Shown here piece by piece: positions 16,906 to 24,218 of a DNA stretch of 35,336 nt (positions are counted from its first letter, which is position 1; the number at the start of each line of letters is the position of its first letter). This stretch comes from Ruminococcus flavefaciens. GTDB taxonomy: Bacteria; Bacillota; Clostridia; Oscillospirales; Ruminococcaceae. The stretch spans positions 1 through 35,336 of the forward strand of contig DBXO01000028.1 in the NCBI GenBank assembly GCA_002309635.1. Reading direction: 5' to 3'. The notes under the pieces were generated by a model. The model was not told where the DNA came from, did not search any database, and saw nothing but the letters and a program-made list of their open reading frames with translations. The translations under genes were made by a program, and so were the position numbers.

Positions 16906-18186
16906 ATGAATAACAGGATCAATGAATTATACGGCTTCGACAGCAGGCTCGCGGAGCTTGCAGCTCAGGCAGAGAAAAACTGCGCCGGAGCCTTTGCCAA
17001 AACAGACGCCAACGCCGGGTACTGCGGCGCAAAGGTGCTCAAGGCTTTTTCCGACAATAAGGTCAGCGAACCCTGCTTCTACGGCTCAACAGGCTACGGC
17101 TACGGAGATATGGGCCGTGAAGTCATAGACAAGGTCTTCGCTCAGGCTCTCGGCGCCGAGGACGCACTGGTGCGCTTCAACTTCGTTTCGGGCACTCACG
17201 CGCTGTCCGTGGCGCTTTTCGGAGTACTCCGCGCAGGCGACAAGATAGTTTCCATAACGGGCAAGCCCTACGATACTCTTGAAGAAGTCATCGGTATCAG
17301 CGGCGATAAGGGCAACGGTTCCCTCATGGACTTCGGCGTGGAGTACGGTCAGGTAGACCTCAATGAGGACGGCACTCCAAGGCTCGGCGATATAACCGAA
17401 GCCGTAAATGGCGCAAAGGTGGCTTACATACAGCGTTCACGCGGATATTCCCTCCGCGGGGCCTTCACAATTGCGGACATAGAGAAAATGATAAAAGCCG
17501 CTAAAAAAGGCAATCCTGACATTATCGTCATGGTGGACAACTGCTACGGCGAATTCGTCGAGGACAGAGAGCCTACGTCTGTCGGGGCAGACGTTATTAT
17601 CGGCTCGCTTATAAAGAACGCAGGCGGCGGCATCGCCCGTACAGGCGGCTATATCGCAGGCAGAGCAGATCTTGTCGAGCTCTGTTCCTACCGGCTCACC
17701 TGCGTGGGTATGGGTAAGGAGGTCGGCTGTACCCTCGGCATGAACCGTGAAATGCTCATGGGTATATTCTTTGCTCCCGATGTTGTGGCAAACGCTATAA
17801 AGACATGTACATTCGCAAGCGAGCTCTTTACGCTCCTCGGCTTTGAGTGCTCTCCGCGAAAGGACGAGCCGAGAGGCGATATAATCACCGCTGTAAAGCT
17901 TGGCGACGAGGCTCATCTCTGCGCTTTCTGCCGCGGTATACAGAAGGGCGCTCCCGTTGATTCCTTCGTAACTCCCGAGCCCTGGGACATGCCGGGCTAT
18001 TCAAGTCAGGTCATCATGGCGGCAGGAGCCTTCACAAACGGAGCCTCAATAGAGCTGTCCGCCGACGCTCCCCTCCGCGAACCCTATGCGGTATGGATGC
18101 AGGGCGGCATAACCTACACCAGCGGAAAGCTTGGTGTAATGCTTGCAGCTCAGGAAATGCTTTCAGAGGGACTTATAAAAATATGA
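16906..18186 (+). CDS. PLP-dependent methionine gamma-lyase/aluminium-resistance family protein (YnbB-like)
   Basis: 426 aa, fold-type I PLP enzyme. FNFVSGTHALSVALFGVLRAGD is the cofactor-phosphate region. NPDIIVMVDNCYGEFVE gives the conserved Asp that contacts the pyridine ring. K237 in IIGSLIKNAGGGIARTGGY is the likely Schiff-base lysine. The family is annotated as cystathionine beta-lyase-like proteins involved in aluminium resistance, and often sits next to hflX in Firmicutes, as it does here. The real substrate is uncertain. It has its own consensus promoter. Confidence 0.85.
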   Translation: MNNRINELYGFDSRLAELAAQAEKNCAGAFAKTDANAGYCGAKVLKAFSDNKVSEPCFYGSTGYGYGDMGREVIDKVFAQALGAEDALVRFNFVSGTHALSVALFGVLRAGDKIVSITGKPYDTLEEVIGISGDKGNGSLMDFGVEYGQVDLNEDGTPRLGDITEAVNGAKVAYIQRSRGYSLRGAFTIADIEKMIKAAKKGNPDIIVMVDNCYGEFVEDREPTSVGADVIIGSLIKNAGGGIARTGGYIAGRADLVELCSYRLTCVGMGKEVGCTLGMNREMLMGIFFAPDVVANAIKTCTFASELFTLLGFECSPRKDEPRGDIITAVKLGDEAHLCAFCRGIQKGAPVDSFVTPEPWDMPGYSSQVIMAAGAFTNGASIELSADAPLREPYAVWMQGGITYTSGKLGVMLAAQEMLSEGLIKI

Positions 18187-18192
18187 ACCGTG

Positions 18193-18209
18193 ATTCAGCA
18201 GAGCTGAAT
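18193..18209 (+). terminator. Weak terminator hairpin
   Basis: ATTCAGC-AGA-GCTGAAT followed by TTTAAT, just after the PLP-enzyme gene. The stem is short (7 bp) and AT-rich, so efficiency is uncertain. Confidence 0.45.
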
Positions 18210-18218
18210 TTTAATAAA

Positions 18219-18306
18219 GTTAAGGGTTGAAAATCTATGTGTCTGCTTCGCTCACATTTTTTTGATCTTGTCACCGCAGGCGACTCAATAACCAACAACT
18301 CTTAAC
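18219..18306. repeat. Long-range inverted repeat before the MIF-like gene
   Basis: GTTAAGGGTTG (18219-18229) pairs with CAACTCTTAAC (18296-18306) with one G-U pair, enclosing 66 nt. It occupies most of the 154-bp gap and contains no ORF. Confidence 0.4.
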
Positions 18307-18340
18307 TGTAAACCCTAAAAACAATGAGGAGGAAAAAATT

Positions 18341-18682
18341 ATGCCATTCATCAACGTCAAGACCAATGTTTCTGTTTCGGACGAGCAGAAAATATCTATC
18401 AAATCCGCTATGGGGCGCGCTATCACAGCTATCCCCGGCAAGTCCGAGGGCTGGCTCATGGTGGGTATCGAACCCGAGTACGACCTGTGGTTCAAGGGCG
18501 AGGACGCTCCCGCAGCTATGGTTGAGGTCTCCATATTCGGCAGTGCCTCTTCAAATGCACTGACCACACTCACAAGCCATATCACTGGCATTCTTACCGA
18601 CAATATCGGCATTCCGTCCGACAGGGTCTACGTAAAATACACAGGCACTAACGACTGGGGCTGGAACGGCTCGAATTTCTGA
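18341..18682 (+). CDS. MIF-like tautomerase
   Basis: 113 aa, matching the length of macrophage migration inhibitory factor homologues. It begins MPFINVKTNV, leaving the catalytic Pro as residue 2, and ends SDRVYVKYTGTNDWGWNGSNF, closely matching the MIF C-terminal pattern DRVYI-Y-NAANVGWNNSTF. The CxxC oxidoreductase motif of animal MIF is absent. Likely phenylpyruvate-type keto-enol tautomerase or a relative; physiological substrate unknown. A strong AGGAGG site precedes the ATG. The dockerin gene starts 10 nt after its stop. Confidence 0.88.
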   Translation: MPFINVKTNVSVSDEQKISIKSAMGRAITAIPGKSEGWLMVGIEPEYDLWFKGEDAPAAMVEVSIFGSASSNALTTLTSHITGILTDNIGIPSDRVYVKYTGTNDWGWNGSNF

Positions 18683-18692
18683 GGTGATAAGT

Positions 18693-20000
18693 ATGAATAT
18701 CAAGAAAATATGCGGTATCCTCACAGCTGCTATGATCTGCGCGACCTCCGTGAATATCGTCAGGACAAGCAACAATGAGCTCACAGCATCGGCAGACGAG
18801 TGGTGCTTTGCAGGAGAGACCTGTGACCCGCTGCACGATACTTCCCGCGACGTTCAGACCGAGGGCGTGGGCAACCCCCTTAACTTCGGCGAAAGAAACA
18901 CTCCCGCCGACGCTTCGACAGCAGAGATACGCGCTATCAACCATAAAATGACCGTTCAGGAGGTAAAATACGCTCTCTACAAGGAGATAGACGAGCACTG
19001 GGACCTCATTTCCACACGTCTCGGTCAGACCGACCGTGAGAAAATGTACGCTCTTTTCCTCGGTCTTGGTTCAAGAGAATCCACCCTCGGCGAGGGCAAG
19101 ATAGGCTCCGACCACGAGACCGCCTACGAGGACGGCTGGGGCGTCAATTCCGCTCACGCATACGGCACATTGCAGACCGCAGTTACCGCATTCAAGGACT
19201 GCGACCCCAAGTTCATGCCAGAGGACAATGTTCCCGAGATGTTCCAGTATTCCTTTACGGAATCCAATTTCTACGACTGCATAATCTCAAATCATATGGG
19301 TATCAGAAAAATACTCCACTTTGCGGAGATATGCATAGACGAGCAGGATATGCACGACTATCAGGTAGTAAGGAACAGCCTCAAGGGCTTCAATACAGGC
19401 TGGTGCACAAAGGCTGAGGATGACGGCGCATATGCCACCTACGCCGATGAGATATGCGCAATGGCGCAGTTCTACTACTATGAGGGCCACCTATACGACA
19501 ACGTGTTCACATGGACCTCCGCAAACGGTGACAAGATCAATAAATACCGTACCGCCGACCGCTGGGACTGGTGGGGCGACGGTGTTCCCAGCATGGCTCC
19601 CATAGAGGAAAAACAGCAGACTGAAACTACAACAACTACTTCCACTACAACGACAACTACAACAACTACTGCCGAGACAACAACTATAACAACATCTTCA
19701 TCAACGACAACTTCATCGGCAACTTCCACAACCACGCCCGAAACGCAGGAAAAGCCTGTATACGGCGACGCAAACTGCGACGATATCATAGATATGTCCG
19801 ACGCTGTGCTCATCATGCAGGCGCTTGCAAATCCCAATAAATACGGCGTGAATGGCTCTGACAGCAAGCATATCACCGATAAGGGACTTGCAAATGCAGA
19901 TGTGGACGTCTCCAGCAAGGGTCTCACCACAAACGACGCTCTGCGCATTCAGGAGTACCTTCTGCATAAGGTAGCGAGCCTGACACCGGAGACTGAGTGA
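18693..20000 (+). CDS. Secreted dockerin protein with a lysozyme-like N-terminal domain
   Basis: 435 aa from the ATG at 18693 (GAGGTG 6 nt upstream; an in-frame GTG at 18684 coincides with that ribosome site). Signal peptide ~1-34. Residues ~85-290 form one globular domain with GSRESTLGEG (E129) and, ~30 residues later, AYGTLQTA (Q161), a spacing typical of the lysozyme/lytic transglycosylase superfamily (E...GxxQ). Residues ~310-349 are a Thr/Ser linker and 357-430 a dockerin (GDANCDDIIDMSDAVLIMQ and GLTTNDALRIQEYLL). It should be secreted and bound to a cohesin. Whether the domain cuts peptidoglycan or another glycan is not known. Confidence 0.8.
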   Translation: MNIKKICGILTAAMICATSVNIVRTSNNELTASADEWCFAGETCDPLHDTSRDVQTEGVGNPLNFGERNTPADASTAEIRAINHKMTVQEVKYALYKEIDEHWDLISTRLGQTDREKMYALFLGLGSRESTLGEGKIGSDHETAYEDGWGVNSAHAYGTLQTAVTAFKDCDPKFMPEDNVPEMFQYSFTESNFYDCIISNHMGIRKILHFAEICIDEQDMHDYQVVRNSLKGFNTGWCTKAEDDGAYATYADEICAMAQFYYYEGHLYDNVFTWTSANGDKINKYRTADRWDWWGDGVPSMAPIEEKQQTETTTTTSTTTTTTTTTAETTTITTSSSTTTSSATSTTTPETQEKPVYGDANCDDIIDMSDAVLIMQALANPNKYGVNGSDSKHITDKGLANADVDVSSKGLTTNDALRIQEYLLHKVASLTPETE

Positions 20001-20019
20001 TAAAACTTAGCAGCAAACG

Positions 20020-20048
20020 AAAAACGGGAGCATTCTGCTCCCGTTTTT
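20020..20048. terminator. Bidirectional terminator
   Basis: Perfect stem AAAAACGGGAGCA / TGCTCCCGTTTTT with a 3-nt loop, between the convergent dockerin and TSCPD genes. Confidence 0.93.
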
Positions 20049-20069
20049 AATATTATAAGACTATGATAC

Positions 20070-20330
20070 TCATGCATTCTTCTGCTCTTCATAAGCCTTG
20101 CGAACAGCTATACACAGCTGATCGGCACATGATGTGGGTCGTACTCCGCAGGTGTTGCCCTTCAGCTTTGCCTCTATCTGCTCCACAGTCCAGCCGTCAA
20201 GCACCTTTGACAGAGCCTTGAGGTTGCCGTTGCAGCCGCCAACAAAAGCGATATCAGTGATAACGTCACCGTTGATGTCAAAGCTTATCTCCTGTGAACA
20301 GACCATTTTTGTCTTGTATGTATATTTCAT
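20070..20330 (-). CDS. TSCPD-domain protein (TIGR03905-like)
   Basis: 86 aa. The C-terminal TSCADQLCIAVRKAYEE is a variant of the TSCPD motif also found at the end of ribonucleotide reductases. GGCNGNLKALSKVLDGW is typical of the stand-alone family. Several Cys (GGC, GNTCG, TSC) could bind metal. Function unknown. Single gene with its own promoter and a bidirectional terminator behind it. Confidence 0.88.
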   Translation of the reverse strand: MKYTYKTKMVCSQEISFDINGDVITDIAFVGGCNGNLKALSKVLDGWTVEQIEAKLKGNTCGVRPTSCADQLCIAVRKAYEEQKNA

Positions 20331-20370
20331 AACATCTCTCCTTTTAAGAATAGTTTTTCCTTATATATAG

Positions 20371-20399
20371 ATTTTATACCATTACTCCCCTATTGTCAA
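20371..20399 (-). promoter_or_regulatory. Promoter of the TSCPD gene
   Basis: Minus strand TTGACA (20394-20399), 17-nt spacer, TAAAAT (20371-20376). Confidence 0.85.
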
Positions 20400-20471
20400 T
20401 GAAAGATTTATGAAATGTGGGTGAAAAGCCCTCAATGTGACAAAACTGTTATTTTTAAGTTGAAATAAAGG

Positions 20472-20500
20472 TTTACAAACAGCGAAAAATATGATATCAT
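20472..20500 (+). promoter_or_regulatory. Promoter of the GH25 lysozyme gene
   Basis: TTTACA (20472-20477), 17-nt spacer, TATCAT (20495-20500). Transcript start about 20507, with TGGAGG directly before the ATG. Confidence 0.8.
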
Positions 20501-20531
20501 ATACTTACAGATAAAAATTTTGGAGGAAACA

Positions 20532-21485
20532 ATGGCAGACAACAAAAGACGGATACGATTCAAAAGTATCGCTATCATCGAAGCCGTCATGATACTCATT
20601 CTCTTTATCGCACTTATCTGCGTGGCGCTGTTCCGCGGAAAAGACGATGCAGTACCGGCAAATGCAAAGTCTGACAAGCCGCAGGTGCGCAGACGGGCTG
20701 TTATCGATAAGGAGGAGACCTTCTATCAGCTTGACGGCAAAAAAATACTCATGAACGACAGCAGCTTCGGCGAGGTCTTCGTTCCGGTATACGCGGACGT
20801 TCCTGCAAGCTCCATTGACGTAAACAGCATCACTATGCGCAACGGCTACGCCTACTATAACGAAAACGGCACGGACGTATCGGTAACGGGTATAGACGTA
20901 TCGGAATTTCAGGGCGATATCGACTGGACTCAGGTAAAACAGGCAGGCATCGACTTTGCGTTCATACGCATAGGCTACCGTACATACGGCGAGGGAATAG
21001 TTACATATGACAGCACATTTCAGCGCAATATCGAGGGAGCTCAGGCAGCAGGCATAAAAGTGGGAGCTTACTTCTACTCGCAGGCTACAAACGCCGACGA
21101 AGCTATAGAGGAAGCCGATCATGTCATCGACGCTCTTGCACCCTATGATATAACCTATCCCGTAGTCTACGACTGGGAAATAGTTCACGATCAGGCGCGT
21201 ACCGATACGGTCTCCGTGGAAACTCTTGCGGACTGCTGCGTGGCTTTCTGCGAAAGGATAAAGGATTCGGGATACACTCCCATGATCTATCAGAACAAGG
21301 CCACCGCCATGCACAAGCTCGATCTTCCCCGTATCAAGGACTACGATTTCTGGCTTGCCGAATACAATGATAAACCGTCATACTATTATGATTTCAAGAT
21401 ATGGCAGTATTCAAGCACAGGCAGGATACCGGGAATCGAGGGAGATGTTGACCTCAACATCTGCTTTGAGCCATACAGCAAATAA
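20532..21485 (+). CDS. Membrane-anchored GH25 lysozyme (muramidase)
   Basis: 317 aa from the ATG at 20532 with GGAGG 6 nt upstream. A single N-terminal membrane helix (~13-34) follows a basic stretch, placing the rest outside the cell. Residues ~118-315 are a GH25 domain: GIDVSEFQGDIDW (Asp122) and VVYDWEIVHD (Asp214, Glu216 as the catalytic pair), then YTPMIYQNK and FWLAEYND. It should hydrolyse the MurNAc-GlcNAc bond of peptidoglycan during wall turnover. Residues 35-117 are not assigned. Confidence 0.93.
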   Translation: MADNKRRIRFKSIAIIEAVMILILFIALICVALFRGKDDAVPANAKSDKPQVRRRAVIDKEETFYQLDGKKILMNDSSFGEVFVPVYADVPASSIDVNSITMRNGYAYYNENGTDVSVTGIDVSEFQGDIDWTQVKQAGIDFAFIRIGYRTYGEGIVTYDSTFQRNIEGAQAAGIKVGAYFYSQATNADEAIEEADHVIDALAPYDITYPVVYDWEIVHDQARTDTVSVETLADCCVAFCERIKDSGYTPMIYQNKATAMHKLDLPRIKDYDFWLAEYNDKPSYYYDFKIWQYSSTGRIPGIEGDVDLNICFEPYSK

Positions 21486-21496
21486 AATATGCAGAA

Positions 21497-21533
21497 TTAG
21501 CCTGTAAAGCCTTTCCGAGCTTTAACAGGCTAA
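21497..21533 (+). terminator. Hairpin after the GH25 gene
   Basis: TTAGCCTGT / ACAGGCTAA (9 bp) with an inner AAGC/GCTT pair. There is no long T-tract, so it may be only a partial terminator or a stability element. Confidence 0.45.
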
Positions 21534-21556
21534 GAATTTATATAAAGGAGCGGGAT

Positions 21557-22345
21557 ATGGAAAATATCACTATTTCTGGCAGCACTATACTCGGCTACGG
21601 TATCACGGGAATTGTGAGCATGCTTCTCCCCTTTGCGCTCGCCATCATATGGAAACGCAGCACCAACGAAAAATACTTTGCGGCTATTGTGGGAGCCTTC
21701 GGCTTCTTCTGCGCCGCTACTGCAAGAATACTCGCACGCGCGGTTTTTCTCGGCAAGGGCAGTCCCCTCAGCGGAAGTATCTTTTCATTCTTTGTTACAA
21801 ATGCGGTTATCTCAGGAGTTCTCGAAGAGACCGCACGTCTGCTCTGCTTCAAGTATCCGCTGAAGAACCGCTCCGCCCGAAGCGTTTCGGTAATGCACGG
21901 TATCGGTCACGACGGCTTTGAGAGCATAGTTGCCATGGGAATATCGTCATTTCAGTACGTTTCCTACCTTTCCACCGCCAAGGGCAGCGGACTTGAGGTA
22001 TTTACAAAAGGCCTTTCCGAGCAGGAAGCGCAGAACGTCATAGAAGGCATTTCCAACCTTGCATCAAAGAGCCTGGGCACGAGCCTGCTCATTACCATAG
22101 GCTGTGCGTCAGGAACTGTTTTCCACATCTCCATGTCGGTGCTGGTATTTGCAGCATTGCAGCAGTCCGATCCTAAAAAGCTCTTCCTGCTCGCAGCCGG
22201 AGTTCACACCATTGCCGATATCCTCCCCTATTTTCAAAGGGTCGGTATCGTCGGAACCGAGGGCATGGTGCTGATAACCGTGTTTTTTGACTCAGCCGTT
22301 GGCTGGTTCGCATACAAAAAGTATCAGGAACTGCCATACATATAA
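21557..22345 (+). CDS. YhfC-family polytopic membrane protein, putative intramembrane metalloprotease
   Basis: 262 aa with six to seven predicted membrane segments. Characteristic polar residues sit inside helices: VLEETARLLCF (Glu90/91), MHGIGHDGFESI (His114, His118, Glu122), FHISMSVLVF and HTIADILP. This Glu/His set resembles the CPBP/YhfC intramembrane protease group. Substrate unknown. AAGGAG precedes the ATG. It lies downstream of the lysozyme gene and its 3' end overlaps the start of a bidirectional terminator. Confidence 0.8.
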   Translation: MENITISGSTILGYGITGIVSMLLPFALAIIWKRSTNEKYFAAIVGAFGFFCAATARILARAVFLGKGSPLSGSIFSFFVTNAVISGVLEETARLLCFKYPLKNRSARSVSVMHGIGHDGFESIVAMGISSFQYVSYLSTAKGSGLEVFTKGLSEQEAQNVIEGISNLASKSLGTSLLITIGCASGTVFHISMSVLVFAALQQSDPKKLFLLAAGVHTIADILPYFQRVGIVGTEGMVLITVFFDSAVGWFAYKKYQELPYI

Positions 22346-22374
22346 AAAAGACGGTCAATATGACCGTCTTTTTT
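22344..22374. terminator. Bidirectional terminator, yhfC-like / ireB
   Basis: Perfect 14-bp stem AAAAAAGACGGTCA / TGACCGTCTTTTTT with loop ATA. It overlaps the last stop-codon bases of both convergent genes. Confidence 0.93.
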
Positions 22375-22618
22375 ATGCGTTAAGATATGACCTTACAAGC
22401 ACCTGTAAAAGCTCGTCACGGTCGATGTGACGGATAAGGCTTCTTGCATTGTTGTATGTTGTGATGTATGTAGGATCCTCGGAGAGGATATAGCCTACTA
22501 TCTGATTGACAGGATTGTAGCCCTTCTGTGTCAGAGCGTCATAGATGATAGTGAGATTCTTTCTGAGCTCTGCTTCTCTGTCCTCGTTAACAGAAAACGT
22601 CATGGTTTTATCAAACAT
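22373..22618 (-). CDS. ireB: IreB-family regulatory phosphoprotein (UPF0297/YrzL)
   Basis: 81 aa. DKTMTFSV near the start and DPTYITTYNNARSLIRHIDR followed by DELLQVLVRSYL at the end are the family hallmarks. In enterococci IreB is phosphorylated on the N-terminal threonines (TMTF) by the PASTA kinase IreK and tunes cell-wall stress and cephalosporin resistance. In many Firmicutes it lies in an alaS-ireB-ruvX cluster; here it is alone. GGGAGG lies ahead of the ATG. Confidence 0.93.
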   Translation of the reverse strand: MFDKTMTFSVNEDREAELRKNLTIIYDALTQKGYNPVNQIVGYILSEDPTYITTYNNARSLIRHIDRDELLQVLVRSYLNA

Positions 22619-22689
22619 TTTATCAGCCTCCCGCTGTAGTGGATTACTTCTGGTGGAACTCTAACGGATCAAACAAGAAGCTTGTTATT

Positions 22690-22718
22690 ATTATAACCTA
22701 AATACGCCTTCAATGCAA
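22690..22718 (-). promoter_or_regulatory. Promoter of ireB
   Basis: Minus strand TTGCAT (22713-22718), 17-nt spacer, TATAAT (22690-22695). The rest of the 22619-22843 gap shows no gene. Confidence 0.8.
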
Positions 22719-22843
22719 GTATAAACAATAAATTTTCCCGATTTGAACGAATTTTACTGTCGAATTTATTGATTTTGCACAGCCATATCCACAAGGAAAC
22801 TGTCATTTTGCGCCGAAGTTCCACAAAAACTTCGCTTCTGTCA

Positions 22844-23374
22844 TCAGTGCAGCTTTTCGCATACCGATACCACAAATTCACCGCCGCATATTATATACTG
22901 CCTGAAACGGAATTCCTGCACGTTCGTTGTTATCGCACCGTTCTCAAAGCCGAATACAACTGTATCCAGCGGATAGGATATGCCTGTCCCGATCGCCTTT
23001 ACATAAGCTTCCTTAAGGGTCCATAATCTGAAAAACAGCTCATTTTTCATGCCCTCCGGAGCATTCTCCACCATACTGCGCTCACTCACGGAAAAAGCCC
23101 TCTTCATCACATTGGGCCGGAAAGTCCTTATCCTTTCGCAGTCAATGCCGCACTCACCGTCTGAGACCATACATGCGGCTATGCCGTCAGCGTGAGAGAG
23201 ATTGTAGTGTATATCAGGGTGCTCCGCAAGGGCGGGCTTGCCCATTTTACCCTTTATTACAGGAGTATCCTCGTTATAGTCTATGCCGTATGGGCGCAGG
23301 CACTCGCGCAGGAGCCTGTGCGCATGGCTGTGGAACGCCTTTTTTTCCATGTCCGTTATCGATATCATAAGCAT
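22844..23374 (-). CDS. Sfp-type 4'-phosphopantetheinyl transferase
   Basis: 176 aa. Adds the phosphopantetheine arm of CoA to acyl or peptidyl carrier proteins. Motifs in order: GKPALAEHPDIHYNLSHADG (~47-64), GIDCER with the metal-binding Asp78/Glu80, and FFRLWTLKEAYVKAIGTGI (~115-133). The ATG at 23374 is preferred because AAAGG is 8 nt upstream; in-frame GTG/ATG at 23383/23380 lie inside the ribosome site. A TATAAT box almost touches that site, so the leader is very short. There is no NRPS/PKS in the window, so the carrier protein is elsewhere. Confidence 0.92.
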   Translation of the reverse strand: MLMISITDMEKKAFHSHAHRLLRECLRPYGIDYNEDTPVIKGKMGKPALAEHPDIHYNLSHADGIAACMVSDGECGIDCERIRTFRPNVMKRAFSVSERSMVENAPEGMKNELFFRLWTLKEAYVKAIGTGISYPLDTVVFGFENGAITTNVQEFRFRQYIICGGEFVVSVCEKLH

Positions 23375-23389
23375 ATTCATCACCTTTTA

Positions 23390-23418
23390 TATTATACCAT
23401 GTTTTTAATGTTATTTGC
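23390..23418 (-). promoter_or_regulatory. Promoter of the phosphopantetheinyl transferase gene (approximate)
   Basis: Minus strand TTGCAA, ~18-nt spacer, TATAAT. It runs back-to-back with the small-protein promoter, with the twin operator between them. Confidence 0.65.
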
Positions 23419-23427
23419 AACAAAACA

Positions 23428-23462
23428 GTGACAAATGTCACTGAAGAAGTGACAAACGGCAC
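23428..23462. promoter_or_regulatory. Twin palindromic operator
   Basis: GTGACAAATGTCAC (23428-23441, perfect 6-bp arms) and GTGACAAACGGCAC (23449-23462, two mismatches in the right arm), centres 21 bp apart, i.e. two helical turns. It lies between divergent promoters, with centres near -64 and -43 of the plus-strand start. The GTGAC-N4-GTCAC pattern resembles CRP/FNR-family sites. The regulator is not in the window. Confidence 0.6.
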
Positions 23463-23463
23463 C

Positions 23464-23492
23464 TTGCGGATATGCCGCGTAAATGGTATTAT
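23464..23492 (+). promoter_or_regulatory. Promoter of the small-membrane-protein pair
   Basis: TTGCGG (23464-23469), 17-nt spacer, TATTAT (23487-23492), directly downstream of the twin operator. Confidence 0.7.
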
Positions 23493-23523
23493 CATCACAT
23501 ACAAGCACAACGGAGGCGATGAT

Positions 23524-23742
23524 ATGTTATTTATTATACTGGCAGGTGTGACAGCAGCTGCGGCTGTAGCAGATATATGGCTCGACTGCAAACTGAAGGG
23601 AAAAACAGCAGGTGAATTTGTCGGACGGATAATCGGCGGATTAACAGCGGGAGCGCTCATTCTGCTTGTCATATACATGATGATCTCTGGCTGGCTGTCA
23701 TCCTGCGACAACTGCGTAAAAGGCGTAGGCGCAATGGGATAA
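23524..23742 (+). CDS. Small membrane protein A with C-terminal CDNC tail
   Basis: 72 aa from the ATG at 23524 (GGAGG 6-7 nt upstream; an ORF opening at 23428 runs through the operator and promoter, so it is not the real start). Two hydrophobic stretches (~1-17 and ~38-57) are separated by a short basic segment, and the tail is SSCDNCVKGVGAMG. No family recognised. Its stop codon overlaps the ribosome site of the next gene, so the two are translated together. The second product ends in a similar Cys/Gly tail, suggesting a functional pair. Confidence 0.65.
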   Translation: MLFIILAGVTAAAAVADIWLDCKLKGKTAGEFVGRIIGGLTAGALILLVIYMMISGWLSSCDNCVKGVGAMG

Positions 23743-23753
23743 GGAGGGAAAAT

Positions 23754-24014
23754 ATGATACCTTTTATGATAATTATTGCAATAAGCATAGGAATAGTCGT
23801 CATCATGGCTGACAGCAGCATCAATTCGCCGAAAAAAGCTGATAACGAAGCCAATAACAGCGGAAAAGCCGAAAAAACAGCCCTTATCATTCTCGGGACA
23901 ATCCTTGCAGTGATTATTATCATCTTTTTATGCTTTTTGAGAGCCATGTATGAACTTGGAGAAATGTGCGATTCCTGCTGTGATATAGCGCACAGTATAG
24001 GAGATATGGGCTGA
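23754..24014 (+). CDS. Small membrane protein B with C-terminal CDSCC tail
   Basis: 86 aa, N-terminal hydrophobic helix (~1-19), a polar Ser/Asn/Lys-rich stretch, a second helix (~41-65), and the tail MCDSCCDIAHSIGDMG. It starts 11 nt after protein A with AAGGAGGG. Not recognised. The tail pattern CDxC...G.MG is shared with protein A although the rest differs. Cysteines in this position could bind metal, take a lipid or sense redox, but nothing here shows which. Confidence 0.65.
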   Translation: MIPFMIIIAISIGIVVIMADSSINSPKKADNEANNSGKAEKTALIILGTILAVIIIIFLCFLRAMYELGEMCDSCCDIAHSIGDMG

Positions 24015-24091
24015 CAAACAGGTACGAACAGTTTCTTCTTGCATAAAAAGATACCCGCCTTTGAGGTGTAAACACTTATTTTTGACGAAAT

Positions 24092-24108
24092 AGCGGACCC
24101 TGTCCGCT
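24092..24108 (+). terminator. Possible terminator after the small-protein pair
   Basis: AGCGGAC-CCT-GTCCGCT, 7-bp GC-rich stem, followed by GTTTCTGT. The T-tract is weak. Confidence 0.45.
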
Positions 24109-24126
24109 GTTTCTGTATAATAGGTA

Positions 24127-24155
24127 TTGACAAACACTGTCGTTTGATGTAAAAT
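24127..24155 (+). promoter_or_regulatory. Promoter of secA
   Basis: TTGACA (24127-24132), 17-nt spacer, TAAAAT (24150-24155). Confidence 0.85.
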
Positions 24156-24218
24156 ATATTATGTCTAATTATATGAATTATCAGACCTACACTATAATAA
24201 AGTAAAGGCGGAAAAAAA

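Noticed and set aside
23428..23523. Longer N-terminus for small membrane protein A
   Set aside because: The extension would be encoded by the operator and promoter, and the ATG at 23524 is preceded by GGAGG.
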